Part shown: piece by piece, positions 1 through 6,726 of the stretch
How the letters are laid out: each line of letters opens with the position of its first letter
Position numbering within the stretch: the stretch's first letter is position 1
IMG/VR virus record: IMGVR_UViG_3300048102_000232
Span: 1-41,530 of that record
DNA: 41,530 nt
Source of the DNA: a virus
Strand: one strand, 5' to 3'
Notes under the pieces: generated by a model
Told to the model about the DNA's origin: nothing
The model's database searches: none
What the model saw: the letters and a program-made list of their open reading frames with translations, nothing else
Translations under genes and position numbers: made by a program

Positions 1-921
1 GGTGCAAGTACTGTTCCTGAAAGTGGTGAAATAGAATTATCAGATTTTTATGGCCAAAGTGCCTATACACCTATGGTTGCTACAGGTGGTACAGTATCAA
101 ATATTACAGTAGGAGCAAGTAACAGAGCCTATAAACTTCATAAATTTACAAGTAATGGAACATTCACAGTAACTACTGTTGGTACAGATGATGAAGTAGA
201 ATGGTTAATTGTCGCCGGTGGTGGTTCTGGAGGAAACACCAAACACGGTGGTGGAGGTGGTGCCGGAGGCTTGAGAACATCTAATCAACAACCAGGAAAT
301 CAAACAGGTGGTACAAGTACCAGTCCTGAATCTACAACTACAGTAAGTGCTACATCATATTCTGTTGTAGTAGGCACAGGCGGCTCAAATATGAGTAGAG
401 GTGGTAATTCATCTGCCTTTGGAATAACATCAACCGGTGGAGGTCGTGGTGCTTCTGATGGTGGAGGTGTTGCACAATCTGGAGGCTCAGGTGGTGGCGG
501 TGGTCAATTTGAATCTAATGGAGCTGCAGGTACTGCCGGACAAGGTTATGCTGGAGGTAATCCAGGTTCAACTGGTGGATGTTATCCAGCTGCAGGTGGC
601 GGTGGTGCTGGTCAAGTAGGTTTTAATGGTATTGGTTCAAGTGGTCCTGCTGGTAATGGTGGTATAGGAAAAACTAATAACATTATTGGAAATGCTGATT
701 ACTATGCTGGTGGCGGTGGAGGTGCTACAACTCCTGGTGGATGTACTGTTGGTTCTGGCGGCTTAGGTGGCGGTGGCGCAGGTTCACAAGCAAATGGTGT
801 AGATGGAACAGACGGCTTCGGAGGCGGAGGCGGAGGTGGTGAACGAAATGGTTCATCTCCACAAGGTGGCGATGGCGGAAACGGTGTTGTCTTTATTAGA
901 TATCCTGTAGAGGCTGCATAA
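1..921 (+). CDS. Glycine-rich tail fibre/adhesin, 5' end missing
   Basis: The frame is open from base 1, so the gene begins upstream; 306 residues are visible. The first 20 residues end in a SGEIELSDFYG motif, which matches the TSGALRFGQFYG motif of the adhesin at 23972. A beta segment (FTVTTVGTDDEVEWLIVAGG) then leads into about 200 residues extremely rich in Gly, with GGGGAGG, GGGGG and GGNG runs, closing with GVVFIRYP. This is the layout of the phage glycine-rich fibre-tip domain, comparable to gp38-type adhesins of T4-like phages, where Gly-rich helices carry variable receptor-binding loops. Its role is probably host-surface recognition at the fibre tip. It overlaps the next gene by one base. 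Receptor and fibre partner are unknown. Confidence 0.75.
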   Translation, partial: GASTVPESGEIELSDFYGQSAYTPMVATGGTVSNITVGASNRAYKLHKFTSNGTFTVTTVGTDDEVEWLIVAGGGSGGNTKHGGGGGAGGLRTSNQQPGNQTGGTSTSPESTTTVSATSYSVVVGTGGSNMSRGGNSSAFGITSTGGGRGASDGGGVAQSGGSGGGGGQFESNGAAGTAGQGYAGGNPGSTGGCYPAAGGGGAGQVGFNGIGSSGPAGNGGIGKTNNIIGNADYYAGGGGGATTPGGCTVGSGGLGGGGAGSQANGVDGTDGFGGGGGGGERNGSSPQGGDGGNGVVFIRYPVEAA

Positions 922-1418
922 TGAGTAAAAGTTATATAATTGCAACAGATGATATGAGAACAGGTACTTGGAACATAAGAACTGAGAACCTAAAACCATT
1001 TGAATCACAACTTAAAATAGGATTTACAGGTGAACCTCCTGTTGTAGAATTTGATAATCTTAGTTTCGGTTATGAATTAAGAGATTCATCATCATCAATG
1101 ATAAGTCAAGGTTCTTATCCACCAGAAGGAACTGAGTATGTTAATACAGAGGCTGATGAATCACAATGGATGGAATGTATAAAGTTAATTACGATTCCTG
1201 AAACTGATTATGTTTTGCATATGTGGTGTGTCAATGGGGGAAATAGATTTGAAAAAGACTTTTCATTTACAACACCTAAACCTGAACAGCTATTTGCTTC
1301 ATGGACATATGATTCAGAAACATATAAGTGGAATCCACCTGTTGAATATCCTAATGACGGTGAACTTTATCTTTGGAATGAAGATACTACATCATGGGAT
1401 GTAGATACTGGTGAATAA
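921..1418 (+). CDS. Small fibre-associated protein with C-terminal Trp/Tyr-rich motif
   Basis: The 165-aa protein starts at an ATG sharing its A with the upstream TAA stop, so it is translationally coupled to the adhesin gene. No enzymatic motif is visible. The C-terminal third has regularly spaced aromatic and Pro residues (ASWTYD..TYKWNPP, YPNDGELYLWNED, SWDVDT). This short module recurs in proteins encoded next to tail fibres in marine T4-like phages. It is probably a virion or fibre-associated protein or fibre chaperone; that rests on context only. Its stop codon abuts the stop codon of the convergent minus-strand gene with no gap. Confidence 0.6.
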   Translation: MSKSYIIATDDMRTGTWNIRTENLKPFESQLKIGFTGEPPVVEFDNLSFGYELRDSSSSMISQGSYPPEGTEYVNTEADESQWMECIKLITIPETDYVLHMWCVNGGNRFEKDFSFTTPKPEQLFASWTYDSETYKWNPPVEYPNDGELYLWNEDTTSWDVDTGE

Positions 1419-1994
1419 CTATTGAGTTATATTTAGATTAAAAGATATAGCAATTCTACTATCACTTTCATTCGTTTCTACAAAATGTGGTAAGTCTGAT
1501 TTCCATATCAATATATTACCTTTTTCAGCAGGTATTCTCCATTCATTTGAATTGTACTTATCAAATTCATAATAATCATAATTTGCTAATGGGTTACTTA
1601 AACATTCATGTCTACACAAAACGATATCAGCACTATTTGGTTCCACATAAACATAAAATGTACCACTCAATTGTGAACCAGGATGGCCGTGTTGTCCATG
1701 TGAACCGTACTTATACATTTCAGAAATCCATAAGTTTAATATATTAATCTTTAAATTATCTTTTTTCATTTTAATATGTTCACAATATCTATGAGTATTT
1801 AACAATATAAAATCATATAATGGTTTAAAACTTTTTTCATATTTTTCCATTGTCTTTTCCATATATGATGTTTTACCATATTTGTATCTATTGTCATGGG
1901 GTAATTCTGATAATATTTTTTTGCAAGGTATTAGTATACTATCAGCAAGATTTTCGTTTTTGTCTACTTGAATGTAAGTGGAGAATAAATCCAT
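1419..1994 (-). CDS. 2OG-Fe(II) oxygenase (2OG-FeII_Oxy_5-like)
   Basis: The 191-aa protein matches the putative 2OG-Fe(II) oxygenase family common in marine phages. A QHGHPGSQLSGTFYV block (about residues 101-115) supplies the N-terminal His ligands and the SG.YYV strand. LPHFVE contains the distal His (H170), and the Arg that would bind 2-oxoglutarate is in DSRIAISFN (R180). Such enzymes hydroxylate protein or small-molecule substrates using Fe(II), O2 and 2-oxoglutarate; the substrate here is unknown. Its ATG directly follows the bS21 stop codon, so the two are co-transcribed from the minus-strand late promoter at 2459. It ends back-to-back with the convergent fibre operon. Confidence 0.85.
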   Translation of the reverse strand: MDLFSTYIQVDKNENLADSILIPCKKILSELPHDNRYKYGKTSYMEKTMEKYEKSFKPLYDFILLNTHRYCEHIKMKKDNLKINILNLWISEMYKYGSHGQHGHPGSQLSGTFYVYVEPNSADIVLCRHECLSNPLANYDYYEFDKYNSNEWRIPAEKGNILIWKSDLPHFVETNESDSRIAISFNLNITQ

Positions 1995-2216
1995 TTAGAG
2001 ATATTTTCTAGAATTTCTTTTTTTAGGCAACTCGTTTTTCATTCTTAACTTTCTTAAAGTCTTTTGAGCTGACTTTTTCTTTCTTTGGCGTTTTGCAGTA
2101 GGTTTTTCATAGAATTCCTTTTCTCTAGCAATTCTAATAATACCTTCTTTTTGTGTTTTTCTTTTTAAGATTCGTAATGCTTGTTCCACATTATTATTTC
2201 TAACTTCAACTTTCAT
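1995..2216 (-). CDS. rpsU: Ribosomal protein bS21
   Basis: The 73-aa protein is recognisable as bacterial bS21. It has an N-terminal KVEVRNNNVEQALRILKRK segment, the family hallmark EFYEKPTAKRQRKK near residues 34-47, and a basic helical C-terminus. I chose ATG 2216 over an in-frame ATG at 2246, because 2216 has a good AAGAAGGTGA Shine-Dalgarno upstream and gives the normal bS21 N-terminus. bS21 binds the 30S platform near the 3' end of 16S rRNA and influences initiation. Phage-borne bS21 copies are known from pelagiphages and other marine viruses. It probably replaces or competes with host bS21 during infection. It lies between a small membrane protein and a 2OG oxygenase in a late-promoter unit. 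Confidence 0.93.
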   Translation of the reverse strand: MKVEVRNNNVEQALRILKRKTQKEGIIRIAREKEFYEKPTAKRQRKKKSAQKTLRKLRMKNELPKKRNSRKYL

Positions 2217-2217
2217 A

Positions 2218-2436
2218 TTATTTTTCACCTTCTTTAAGATTATCACATTTATCTATGGCACTATCGCAAGTGTCTTCCATATTTTCAAGGTGTTCTCTTA
2301 TATCACCAAGTTTTAATCTGATAATAGTACATTCTGATTTAGCAGAATCTAGTAATCTACCTAATTTATTTAATGTAAAAAATAAGGTAATTATACATGC
2401 CCATAATACTGCTAATAATATTTCTTCTAATAACAT
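2218..2436 (-). CDS. Small single-pass membrane protein
   Basis: The 72-aa protein starts at ATG 2436, which is preceded by a strong GGAGGAG Shine-Dalgarno; a longer in-frame start upstream lacks this. Residues about 4-24 (EEILLAVLWACIITLFFTLNKL) form one hydrophobic helix. The rest is a hydrophilic, charged helical tail with two Cys near the C-terminus (EDTCDSAIDKCDN). It is the first gene of the minus-strand late unit at 2459 and runs into the bS21 gene. The size and N-terminal membrane anchor would suit a holin- or spanin-related or superinfection function, but nothing in the sequence proves this, so I do not assign one. Confidence 0.6.
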   Translation of the reverse strand: MLLEEILLAVLWACIITLFFTLNKLGRLLDSAKSECTIIRLKLGDIREHLENMEDTCDSAIDKCDNLKEGEK

Positions 2437-2458
2437 AATTCTCCTCCGAGTGTAATTG

Positions 2459-2466
2459 TATTTATA
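2459..2466 (-). promoter_or_regulatory. T4-type late promoter (TATAAATA)
   Basis: The minus strand reads TATAAATA 22 bases before the ATG of the small membrane protein. It matches exactly the T4 late-promoter element recognised by RNA polymerase with gp55. It should drive the membrane protein, bS21 and 2OG oxygenase late in infection, independently of the CobS-like gene upstream. Confidence 0.8.
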
Positions 2467-2472
2467 TGTGGC

Positions 2473-2495
2473 GAGACCGGTATGATACCGGCCTC
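2473..2495. other. GC-rich perfect hairpin between cobS-like gene and late promoter
   Basis: A 23-base near-perfect inverted repeat has two arms of GAGRCCGGTAT type around a central base. On the minus strand it folds as a 9-bp stem (one G-U pair) with a 5-base loop. It is much richer in G+C than its surroundings and lies just after the CobS-like stop codon. It has no following T-tract, so it is at best an atypical terminator; an mRNA 3'-end stabiliser or processing site is equally possible. Confidence 0.5.
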
Positions 2496-2520
2496 TGGAC
2501 ACACTATGAAATGAGATATT

Positions 2521-3759
2521 TTAGATGATGTCTTCATCTGCCTCAACCTCATCGGCGATAGGTTCATCTGATTCTTTAGACATTAATTCTTCTGGATTAA
2601 CGCCTGAATCAATCTTAGTGTACAAGTCAATGAATGATTGTTTTGTATCATCATCAAATCTGTTAGTACATACTTCAACAGCCTTCAGTTTATTTCTGAA
2701 GATTGAATATGCCTTTGCAATGTGAACAAGTCTTCTAGTAGATATGATTTCATCAACCCCACCTTCTTGGTAAGTTTTTCTGATTATATCTGCCCAATTT
2801 ACAAGATTGGTTGCATATTCATCATCTTTAGCATTTTCAGTCTCTAACATCTTTGAGATAATTTTAGTCTCAATTTTAACTGAAGGATATTTTTGTTCAA
2901 ATGTAATTGGGAATCTTTCTAGAAACGCCTCATTGAGAACATTGGTACCGATAAACTGACCGTCTTCAGAACCTTTACCTTTGGTGTTTGCAGTAGCAAC
3001 TACTGTGAAACCAAGAGCAGGTTTAACGAACTTGTTAATCTTTTTAACAAACACGCCATTGCCTTCTAAGATAGGTTGTAAACACATAATCTTATTACTT
3101 GCAAGGTCAATCTCATCAAGAAGTAAAACAGCACCTCTTTCCATTGCCTCAATAACAGGACCATTTTGCCATACAGTCTGGCCGTCTCTTAATCTGTAAC
3201 CACCGAGTAAATCATCCTCATCAGTTTCAATCGTAATATTGACCCTAATCATTTCTCTTTTTTTCTCGGCACATGCCTGAGTTACACCCAATGTCTTACC
3301 ATTACCAGAGAGACCAGTAATGAAGATAGGATAAAACTTCTTAGAGGCGATAATAGATTTTACAGAACTGTAATCGCCGAAGTTTACAAAGTTAGGGTCT
3401 TTTTCAGGCACAATATCACCTGTCAAACTAGAAACAACATAAGCCGCCTCTTGTTTGATTTCTGAATTATCTACTTTTTCAGTAGCAGGTTGGACCGATT
3501 GAACAGGTTTTTTAGTTTCAGTCATTTCGCCATCAGTAGGCAATTTGAAAAGTGCCTTACCGATTTTATTAGCAGGATTTTTGACTAACCATTGAGGTGC
3601 ATACTTCATACCAAAGTCAGCAGCCACCTCTTTTAATTGATTGACTGTCAAAACATCTTTTCCGAACTTGTCAATACAAGCATTTACAAAAGATTGTTGT
3701 TTTGCATTTAATGATTTCATAGTTTTAGTGTCTCCGTCGTTAAATTCGTTAAATTTCAT
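2521..3759 (-). CDS. cobS: CobS-like MoxR-family AAA+ ATPase
   Basis: The 412-aa protein has a helical N-terminal region (about 1-75) and a Pro/Glu-rich linker, followed by one AAA+ module. Walker A is GLSGNGKT (149-156) and Walker B is VLLLDEID (211-218). Sensor 1 Asn is in ATANT (258), an Arg finger is in LERFP (282), and a sensor-2 region is STRRLV (about 340-345). This is the CobS/MoxR type annotated as cobS in many marine T4-like phages. Cellular CobS works with CobT and CobN in aerobic cobaltochelatase. No CobN is in this window. The partner is the adjacent CobT-like protein, making a MoxR-VWA pair. A consensus sigma70 promoter lies just upstream (leader about 8 bases). An alternative start at 3720 has a GGAG 11 bases upstream. 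Cobalamin function is unproven. Confidence 0.85.
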   Translation of the reverse strand: MKFNEFNDGDTKTMKSLNAKQQSFVNACIDKFGKDVLTVNQLKEVAADFGMKYAPQWLVKNPANKIGKALFKLPTDGEMTETKKPVQSVQPATEKVDNSEIKQEAAYVVSSLTGDIVPEKDPNFVNFGDYSSVKSIIASKKFYPIFITGLSGNGKTLGVTQACAEKKREMIRVNITIETDEDDLLGGYRLRDGQTVWQNGPVIEAMERGAVLLLDEIDLASNKIMCLQPILEGNGVFVKKINKFVKPALGFTVVATANTKGKGSEDGQFIGTNVLNEAFLERFPITFEQKYPSVKIETKIISKMLETENAKDDEYATNLVNWADIIRKTYQEGGVDEIISTRRLVHIAKAYSIFRNKLKAVEVCTNRFDDDTKQSFIDLYTKIDSGVNPEELMSKESDEPIADEVEADEDII

Positions 3760-3772
3760 AGTTTATATAAGG

Positions 3773-3801
3773 ATTATAGGACATTTTTCAAGTATTGTCA
3801 A
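3773..3801 (-). promoter_or_regulatory. Consensus sigma70 promoter for cobS-like gene
   Basis: On the minus strand TTGACA (3801-3796) and TATAAT (3778-3773) are separated by exactly 17 bases, so both hexamers are perfect. Transcription should start near 3767, only about 8 bases before the ATG at 3759. The flanks (GC before TTGACA; TCC before TATAAT) and part of the spacer match the promoters at 6216 and 6368. Confidence 0.88.
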
Positions 3802-3803
3802 GC

Positions 3804-3871
3804 TTTTTTTCGGGAAAATCCCACTTTTTTTGCATTTTTTTGCATTTTTTAGTGATTTTTTCGGGAAAATC
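3804..3871. repeat. Pair of direct repeats in the cobT-cobS gap
   Basis: The 16-base string TTTTTTCGGGAAAATC occurs at 3805-3820 and 3856-3871, 51 bases apart. Between them are two copies of TGCATTTTTT (3831 and 3841). The first copy can form a GGGA-AAA-TCCC mini-hairpin. The element lies between the CobT-like stop codon and the CobS-like promoter. It may be a protein-binding site or a weak transcription attenuator; the minus-strand RNA has no U-tract, so an intrinsic terminator is unlikely. Confidence 0.5.
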
Positions 3872-3875
3872 ATGA

Positions 3876-6209
3876 TTATGCGACCTCTTCAATGAAATTA
3901 TTGAGTAGGACTCTAGATTTCAGTCTGCCGGACATTGATTTTTTGAATAATCTCTTAATATCAGAAGTTTTAGCGTCTGAATTAAGACTAGACAAGTCAG
4001 CAGATTCAACTCTAGTGTTACCGACTGTAATAAAGTACTTGTCATAACCTGATTTCTTAGTTAAATGAACATTATTCTTAGTTAAGTCTTTCATTACTAC
4101 ATCTAAGTCATAACCAACATATCTACCTTTTGAATCATGACCATCAATTGCCCAATGTAGATGTCTTCTAGACTTGTTAGGTATTAAAAAGAAACCGATA
4201 TTATTAGTATTGTATCTTTTTCTGATAATTTCAAGTAATAATGAAGTTACTCTGTCTGAATGAAAACCTCCAATGTAAGATGTATCATAGTTTTTACCAT
4301 TAACAGTAATAACTAATTTACCTTTGTATGGATAAGAAGACAATTTATAATTGCCGTCATAATCTGTATCATCATCCGCAATACCTTCGCCACTATCTGA
4401 AGCACCATCAGTCAATGTAATGAATGATAGTTTTTCTATAGCGTACTTAGATTTGAATTTTGGAATAATGTCAATCATAGTAGCAAGTGCCTGATTCAAT
4501 GGAGTAGAACCTAATTGCATACATTGTGGCAAGTAAATAGGTCTTGCAAGAGGTGAATTAGAATCATTGTCATACCAATTGATAATTGATTTACTACCGT
4601 AACCTCTGTAATCTTCACATTCTAAAGTTATGTAAAGATTTTGCATACCTTTTTCAAAGTCTTTATTATTCATTTTGTGAGATATAAAGTTTACTAGTTT
4701 ATAGTTTTTCATAAACAAGTCACCTTTTTTCAAGTCAAACGAATTAGTTATTTTTTTCCTCCAATCATAATCTTTAGAATCATAACAGTAGTAATTACTG
4801 AAAGCATAAACTTCAAATGGAATATTAATCTTTCTACAGAACCATGCAAGGTTCATCAACTGTTGGATAACAGAAGGTAATACATCAGACATAGAACCTG
4901 ACCAGTCTACTAGAATAATCATACCGTGGTTTTTAGCGTCTGGTACAATAGATAATTTTTTGAATATATCATCTGTAAACTTGTATTTACTTAACATCAT
5001 AGGGTCAATAATACCTGTTTTAGAAGTAGTAGCCCTTCTGTATGCAGTAGCAGACTTTTTCATCTCAAATTCTTTTACTAGATAATTAACTGTTTTCATA
5101 CTATCTTTTTTGAATGACTTATATCTAGACATCATTTGAGATTTGTAATCTTTATAAGAATCTTCATCAATAGTATTACCAAAGTCTTTAAACCATTGTT
5201 TGTAACTAACGATAGTATTTTCTAGATTTGCCTTAGGCAGATTTACATAAGCTCTTTTACTATCAAGAGCAGTATCAGTCAATTGTTGAACTGATTTTTC
5301 AAATTCTCTATTAGTAATACCGAAATCATCATCTTGCATATCTTGTGGTGCCATAGATGATTTCATCATTTCTTCTTCTTGTTTTTCTTTTTCTTTTATC
5401 TCTTTTAATCTGTCTTTATATTCACTATAAGTTTCATCATCTCTTTGTTGTTTTTCATCTTTTGAATCTTGACCTGAATCACTATGAGAATCTTCATCTC
5501 TCATTTCACCATCATCATCTTTATATTCTGAATCTTGTTCGCCGTCAGCGTCTTGATTGTCACCACCTTGTTTTTTATCAGCAGAGACATCCATATTGTT
5601 AGCAAACATTTCTTCATCTTTTTGTTTTTGCCATGCAAGTAATTCTTTTGCAAGTTTCATAACATCAGCAAAAGTTTTGATATCATCAACTTGTTTTAGT
5701 AATTCTGTTTCTTCATCAGAAAAATCAATATCCATTGTATTCATAGATTTACTTCTCATATTGACTTTATCTAAAAATGATAATTCGTTTATGTCATGGT
5801 CTTGCATACCATAGAAGTTAGAATCATTAAGAACTTTAAAACCTTTTTCATAGTCATTAATGATACCTGGAAATTTAGATTGTATCATTTTATCAATTCT
5901 AGTATCTTCTAGAATGTTTACAGCCATTCTTAATTTGTCATCTTTACCTATTTCTGACCAATCATCACAAGTAGTCCATAATGCATGACCACATTCATGA
6001 CCGACTAACATGTCATAAACATTTTTATTTTTGATTTTAAATATAGGAAGTGTCAATACACGATTTGCAACATCAAATGAAGCAGTAGCAACATTATTAT
6101 GTTGAACAGTAATATTCTCAGTAGCAAGTAATTTTGCCAATTGAGATTTACTGTCTAAATTTAGTGTATCTTGAAAGTTTTGTTTTTTAGTGTGTTTTAA
6201 TTTATTCAT
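3876..6209 (-). CDS. cobT: CobT-like protein: HExxH metalloprotease motif plus VWA domain
   Basis: The gene encodes 777 aa from ATG 6209. The in-frame ATG at 6248 is rejected because it lies upstream of the promoter's -35 hexamer. The N-terminal domain carries HECGH (71-75) and NILEDTR (98-104), the zinc-site pattern that leads to 'peptidase' annotations in cyanophages. An acidic, low-complexity linker follows (about 215-285, rich in D/E/K/S). The C-terminal half is a VWA domain with an intact MIDAS, DWSGSMS (435-441), and a later TLTDGASDS. The order metal-site, acidic linker, VWA is that of CobT-type proteins. It probably forms a complex with the CobS-like ATPase. The predicted transcript begins at or next to the start codon, so translation may be leaderless. 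The target is unknown. Confidence 0.85.
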   Translation of the reverse strand: MNKLKHTKKQNFQDTLNLDSKSQLAKLLATENITVQHNNVATASFDVANRVLTLPIFKIKNKNVYDMLVGHECGHALWTTCDDWSEIGKDDKLRMAVNILEDTRIDKMIQSKFPGIINDYEKGFKVLNDSNFYGMQDHDINELSFLDKVNMRSKSMNTMDIDFSDEETELLKQVDDIKTFADVMKLAKELLAWQKQKDEEMFANNMDVSADKKQGGDNQDADGEQDSEYKDDDGEMRDEDSHSDSGQDSKDEKQQRDDETYSEYKDRLKEIKEKEKQEEEMMKSSMAPQDMQDDDFGITNREFEKSVQQLTDTALDSKRAYVNLPKANLENTIVSYKQWFKDFGNTIDEDSYKDYKSQMMSRYKSFKKDSMKTVNYLVKEFEMKKSATAYRRATTSKTGIIDPMMLSKYKFTDDIFKKLSIVPDAKNHGMIILVDWSGSMSDVLPSVIQQLMNLAWFCRKINIPFEVYAFSNYYCYDSKDYDWRKKITNSFDLKKGDLFMKNYKLVNFISHKMNNKDFEKGMQNLYITLECEDYRGYGSKSIINWYDNDSNSPLARPIYLPQCMQLGSTPLNQALATMIDIIPKFKSKYAIEKLSFITLTDGASDSGEGIADDDTDYDGNYKLSSYPYKGKLVITVNGKNYDTSYIGGFHSDRVTSLLLEIIRKRYNTNNIGFFLIPNKSRRHLHWAIDGHDSKGRYVGYDLDVVMKDLTKNNVHLTKKSGYDKYFITVGNTRVESADLSSLNSDAKTSDIKRLFKKSMSGRLKSRVLLNNFIEEVA

Positions 6210-6215
6210 GTGTAC

Positions 6216-6244
6216 ATTATAGGATACTTTTAAAGCTGTGTCAA
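6216..6244 (-). promoter_or_regulatory. Consensus sigma70 promoter, proximal, for cobT-like gene
   Basis: On the minus strand TTGACA (6244-6239), a 17-base spacer and TATAAT (6221-6216) are all perfect. With +1 expected 6-9 bases after the -10 element, transcription starts at about 6209, which is the A of the chosen ATG. This predicts a leaderless mRNA. Confidence 0.88.
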
Positions 6245-6309
6245 GCACTTTCTTCCTCTATAAGTTATTGATTTATAAGGGTTTAGTAAATTAATTGAAA
6301 ATAATTTAT

Positions 6310-6324
6310 TGAGAACGATTCTCA
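6310..6324. promoter_or_regulatory. Fur-box-like palindrome TGAGAACGATTCTCA
   Basis: This 15-base inverted repeat (7-1-7) lies between the two tandem minus-strand promoters of the cobT-like gene. It differs at one position from the classic Fur/Mur-type half-site arrangement TGAGAAT-N-ATTCTCA. It lies downstream of the distal promoter start (about 6361) and upstream of the proximal -35, so a bound repressor would block the distal transcript. Regulator identity is inferred from motif similarity only. Confidence 0.45.
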
Positions 6325-6367
6325 TTTGGTCTAAATTGTTCAATATTTGTACTTTTTTCACTCTATT

Positions 6368-6396
6368 ATTATAGGATACTTTCAATATCTTGTCAA
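6368..6396 (-). promoter_or_regulatory. Consensus sigma70 promoter, distal, for cobT-like gene
   Basis: On the minus strand TTGACA (6396-6391) is followed after 17 bases by TATAAT (6373-6368). The spacer ends in AAAGTATCC, almost identical to the proximal promoter. It would give a leader of about 150 bases containing the Fur-like palindrome and then running through the second promoter. It sits back-to-back with the plus-strand late promoter at 6411. Confidence 0.85.
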
Positions 6397-6410
6397 GCTT
6401 TATTTTTTAT

Positions 6411-6418
6411 TATAAATA
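6411..6418 (+). promoter_or_regulatory. T4-type late promoter (TATAAATA) for PAAR gene
   Basis: TATAAATA ends 5 bases before ATG 6424. With the T4 geometry (element at -13 to -6), transcription starts on the A of that ATG, giving a leaderless message. It heads the plus-strand baseplate operon. Confidence 0.85.
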
Positions 6419-6423
6419 ATAAT

Positions 6424-6726
6424 ATGGCAGGTAGACCAACAATAAGAATAGGAGATTTTCATGCAGGGCATAAATGTATACAATTTCATGCTACTCCATT
6501 TATTACTGGTTCAACTGATGTTTTTATCAATAATAGGGGTGCAGTAAGATTCGGAGATAAGACAGCATGTACTGATGTAGTTATACCTACTCAAACAAGT
6601 GTATTTGTTAATGGTAGACCTATTGCAACTATGGGTAGTCCTACTACAGGACATGCCCCATGTTTTCCACCTACAGTATGTGCAAATGGTTCTCCTAATG
6701 TTTTTGCAACACAAGAAGGTTCATAA
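6424..6726 (+). CDS. PAAR-domain tail spike tip (gp5.4-like)
   Basis: The 100-aa protein is Gly/Thr/Pro-rich with repeated short strands typical of PAAR proteins: MAGRPTIRIGD at the start, VFINNRGAVRFGD, VFVNGRPIATMGSPTTGH, and a final C-A-N-G-SPNVF. His and Cys residues (HAGHKC, GHAPC) are placed to bind the single zinc at the cone tip. The length is close to T4 gp5.4 (97 aa). PAAR proteins cap the gp5/VgrG-type spike and sharpen the membrane-piercing tip. The late promoter lies immediately upstream, and the gene overlaps the next by one base (TAATG). Confidence 0.9.
   Translation: MAGRPTIRIGDFHAGHKCIQFHATPFITGSTDVFINNRGAVRFGDKTACTDVVIPTQTSVFVNGRPIATMGSPTTGHAPCFPPTVCANGSPNVFATQEGS

Noticed and set aside
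2217-2246. Ten-residue N-terminal extension of bS21.
   Set aside because: Normal bS21 begins at the internal Met, which has the better Shine-Dalgarno; the extension codes for part of the Shine-Dalgarno region.
2473-2510. Possible tRNA 3' half on the minus strand around the hairpin ending in CTCGCCACA.
   Set aside because: The loop does not fit the TTCRA pattern of a T-arm and no D-arm, anticodon arm or matching acceptor strand is present.
3805-3835. GGGAAAATCCC followed by T-run as an intrinsic terminator on the plus strand.
   Set aside because: The stem is only 4 bp and no plus-strand gene lies upstream that it could terminate.
6210-6248. N-terminal extension of the CobT-like protein from ATG 6248.
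   Set aside because: The extension overlaps the -35 and -10 hexamers of a consensus promoter whose transcript starts near 6209.
6230-6325. 31-codon minus-strand ORF between the two cobT-like promoters (ATG at 6325).
   Set aside because: It has no Shine-Dalgarno, overlaps the palindrome and the proximal promoter, and its composition is that of the surrounding regulatory DNA.
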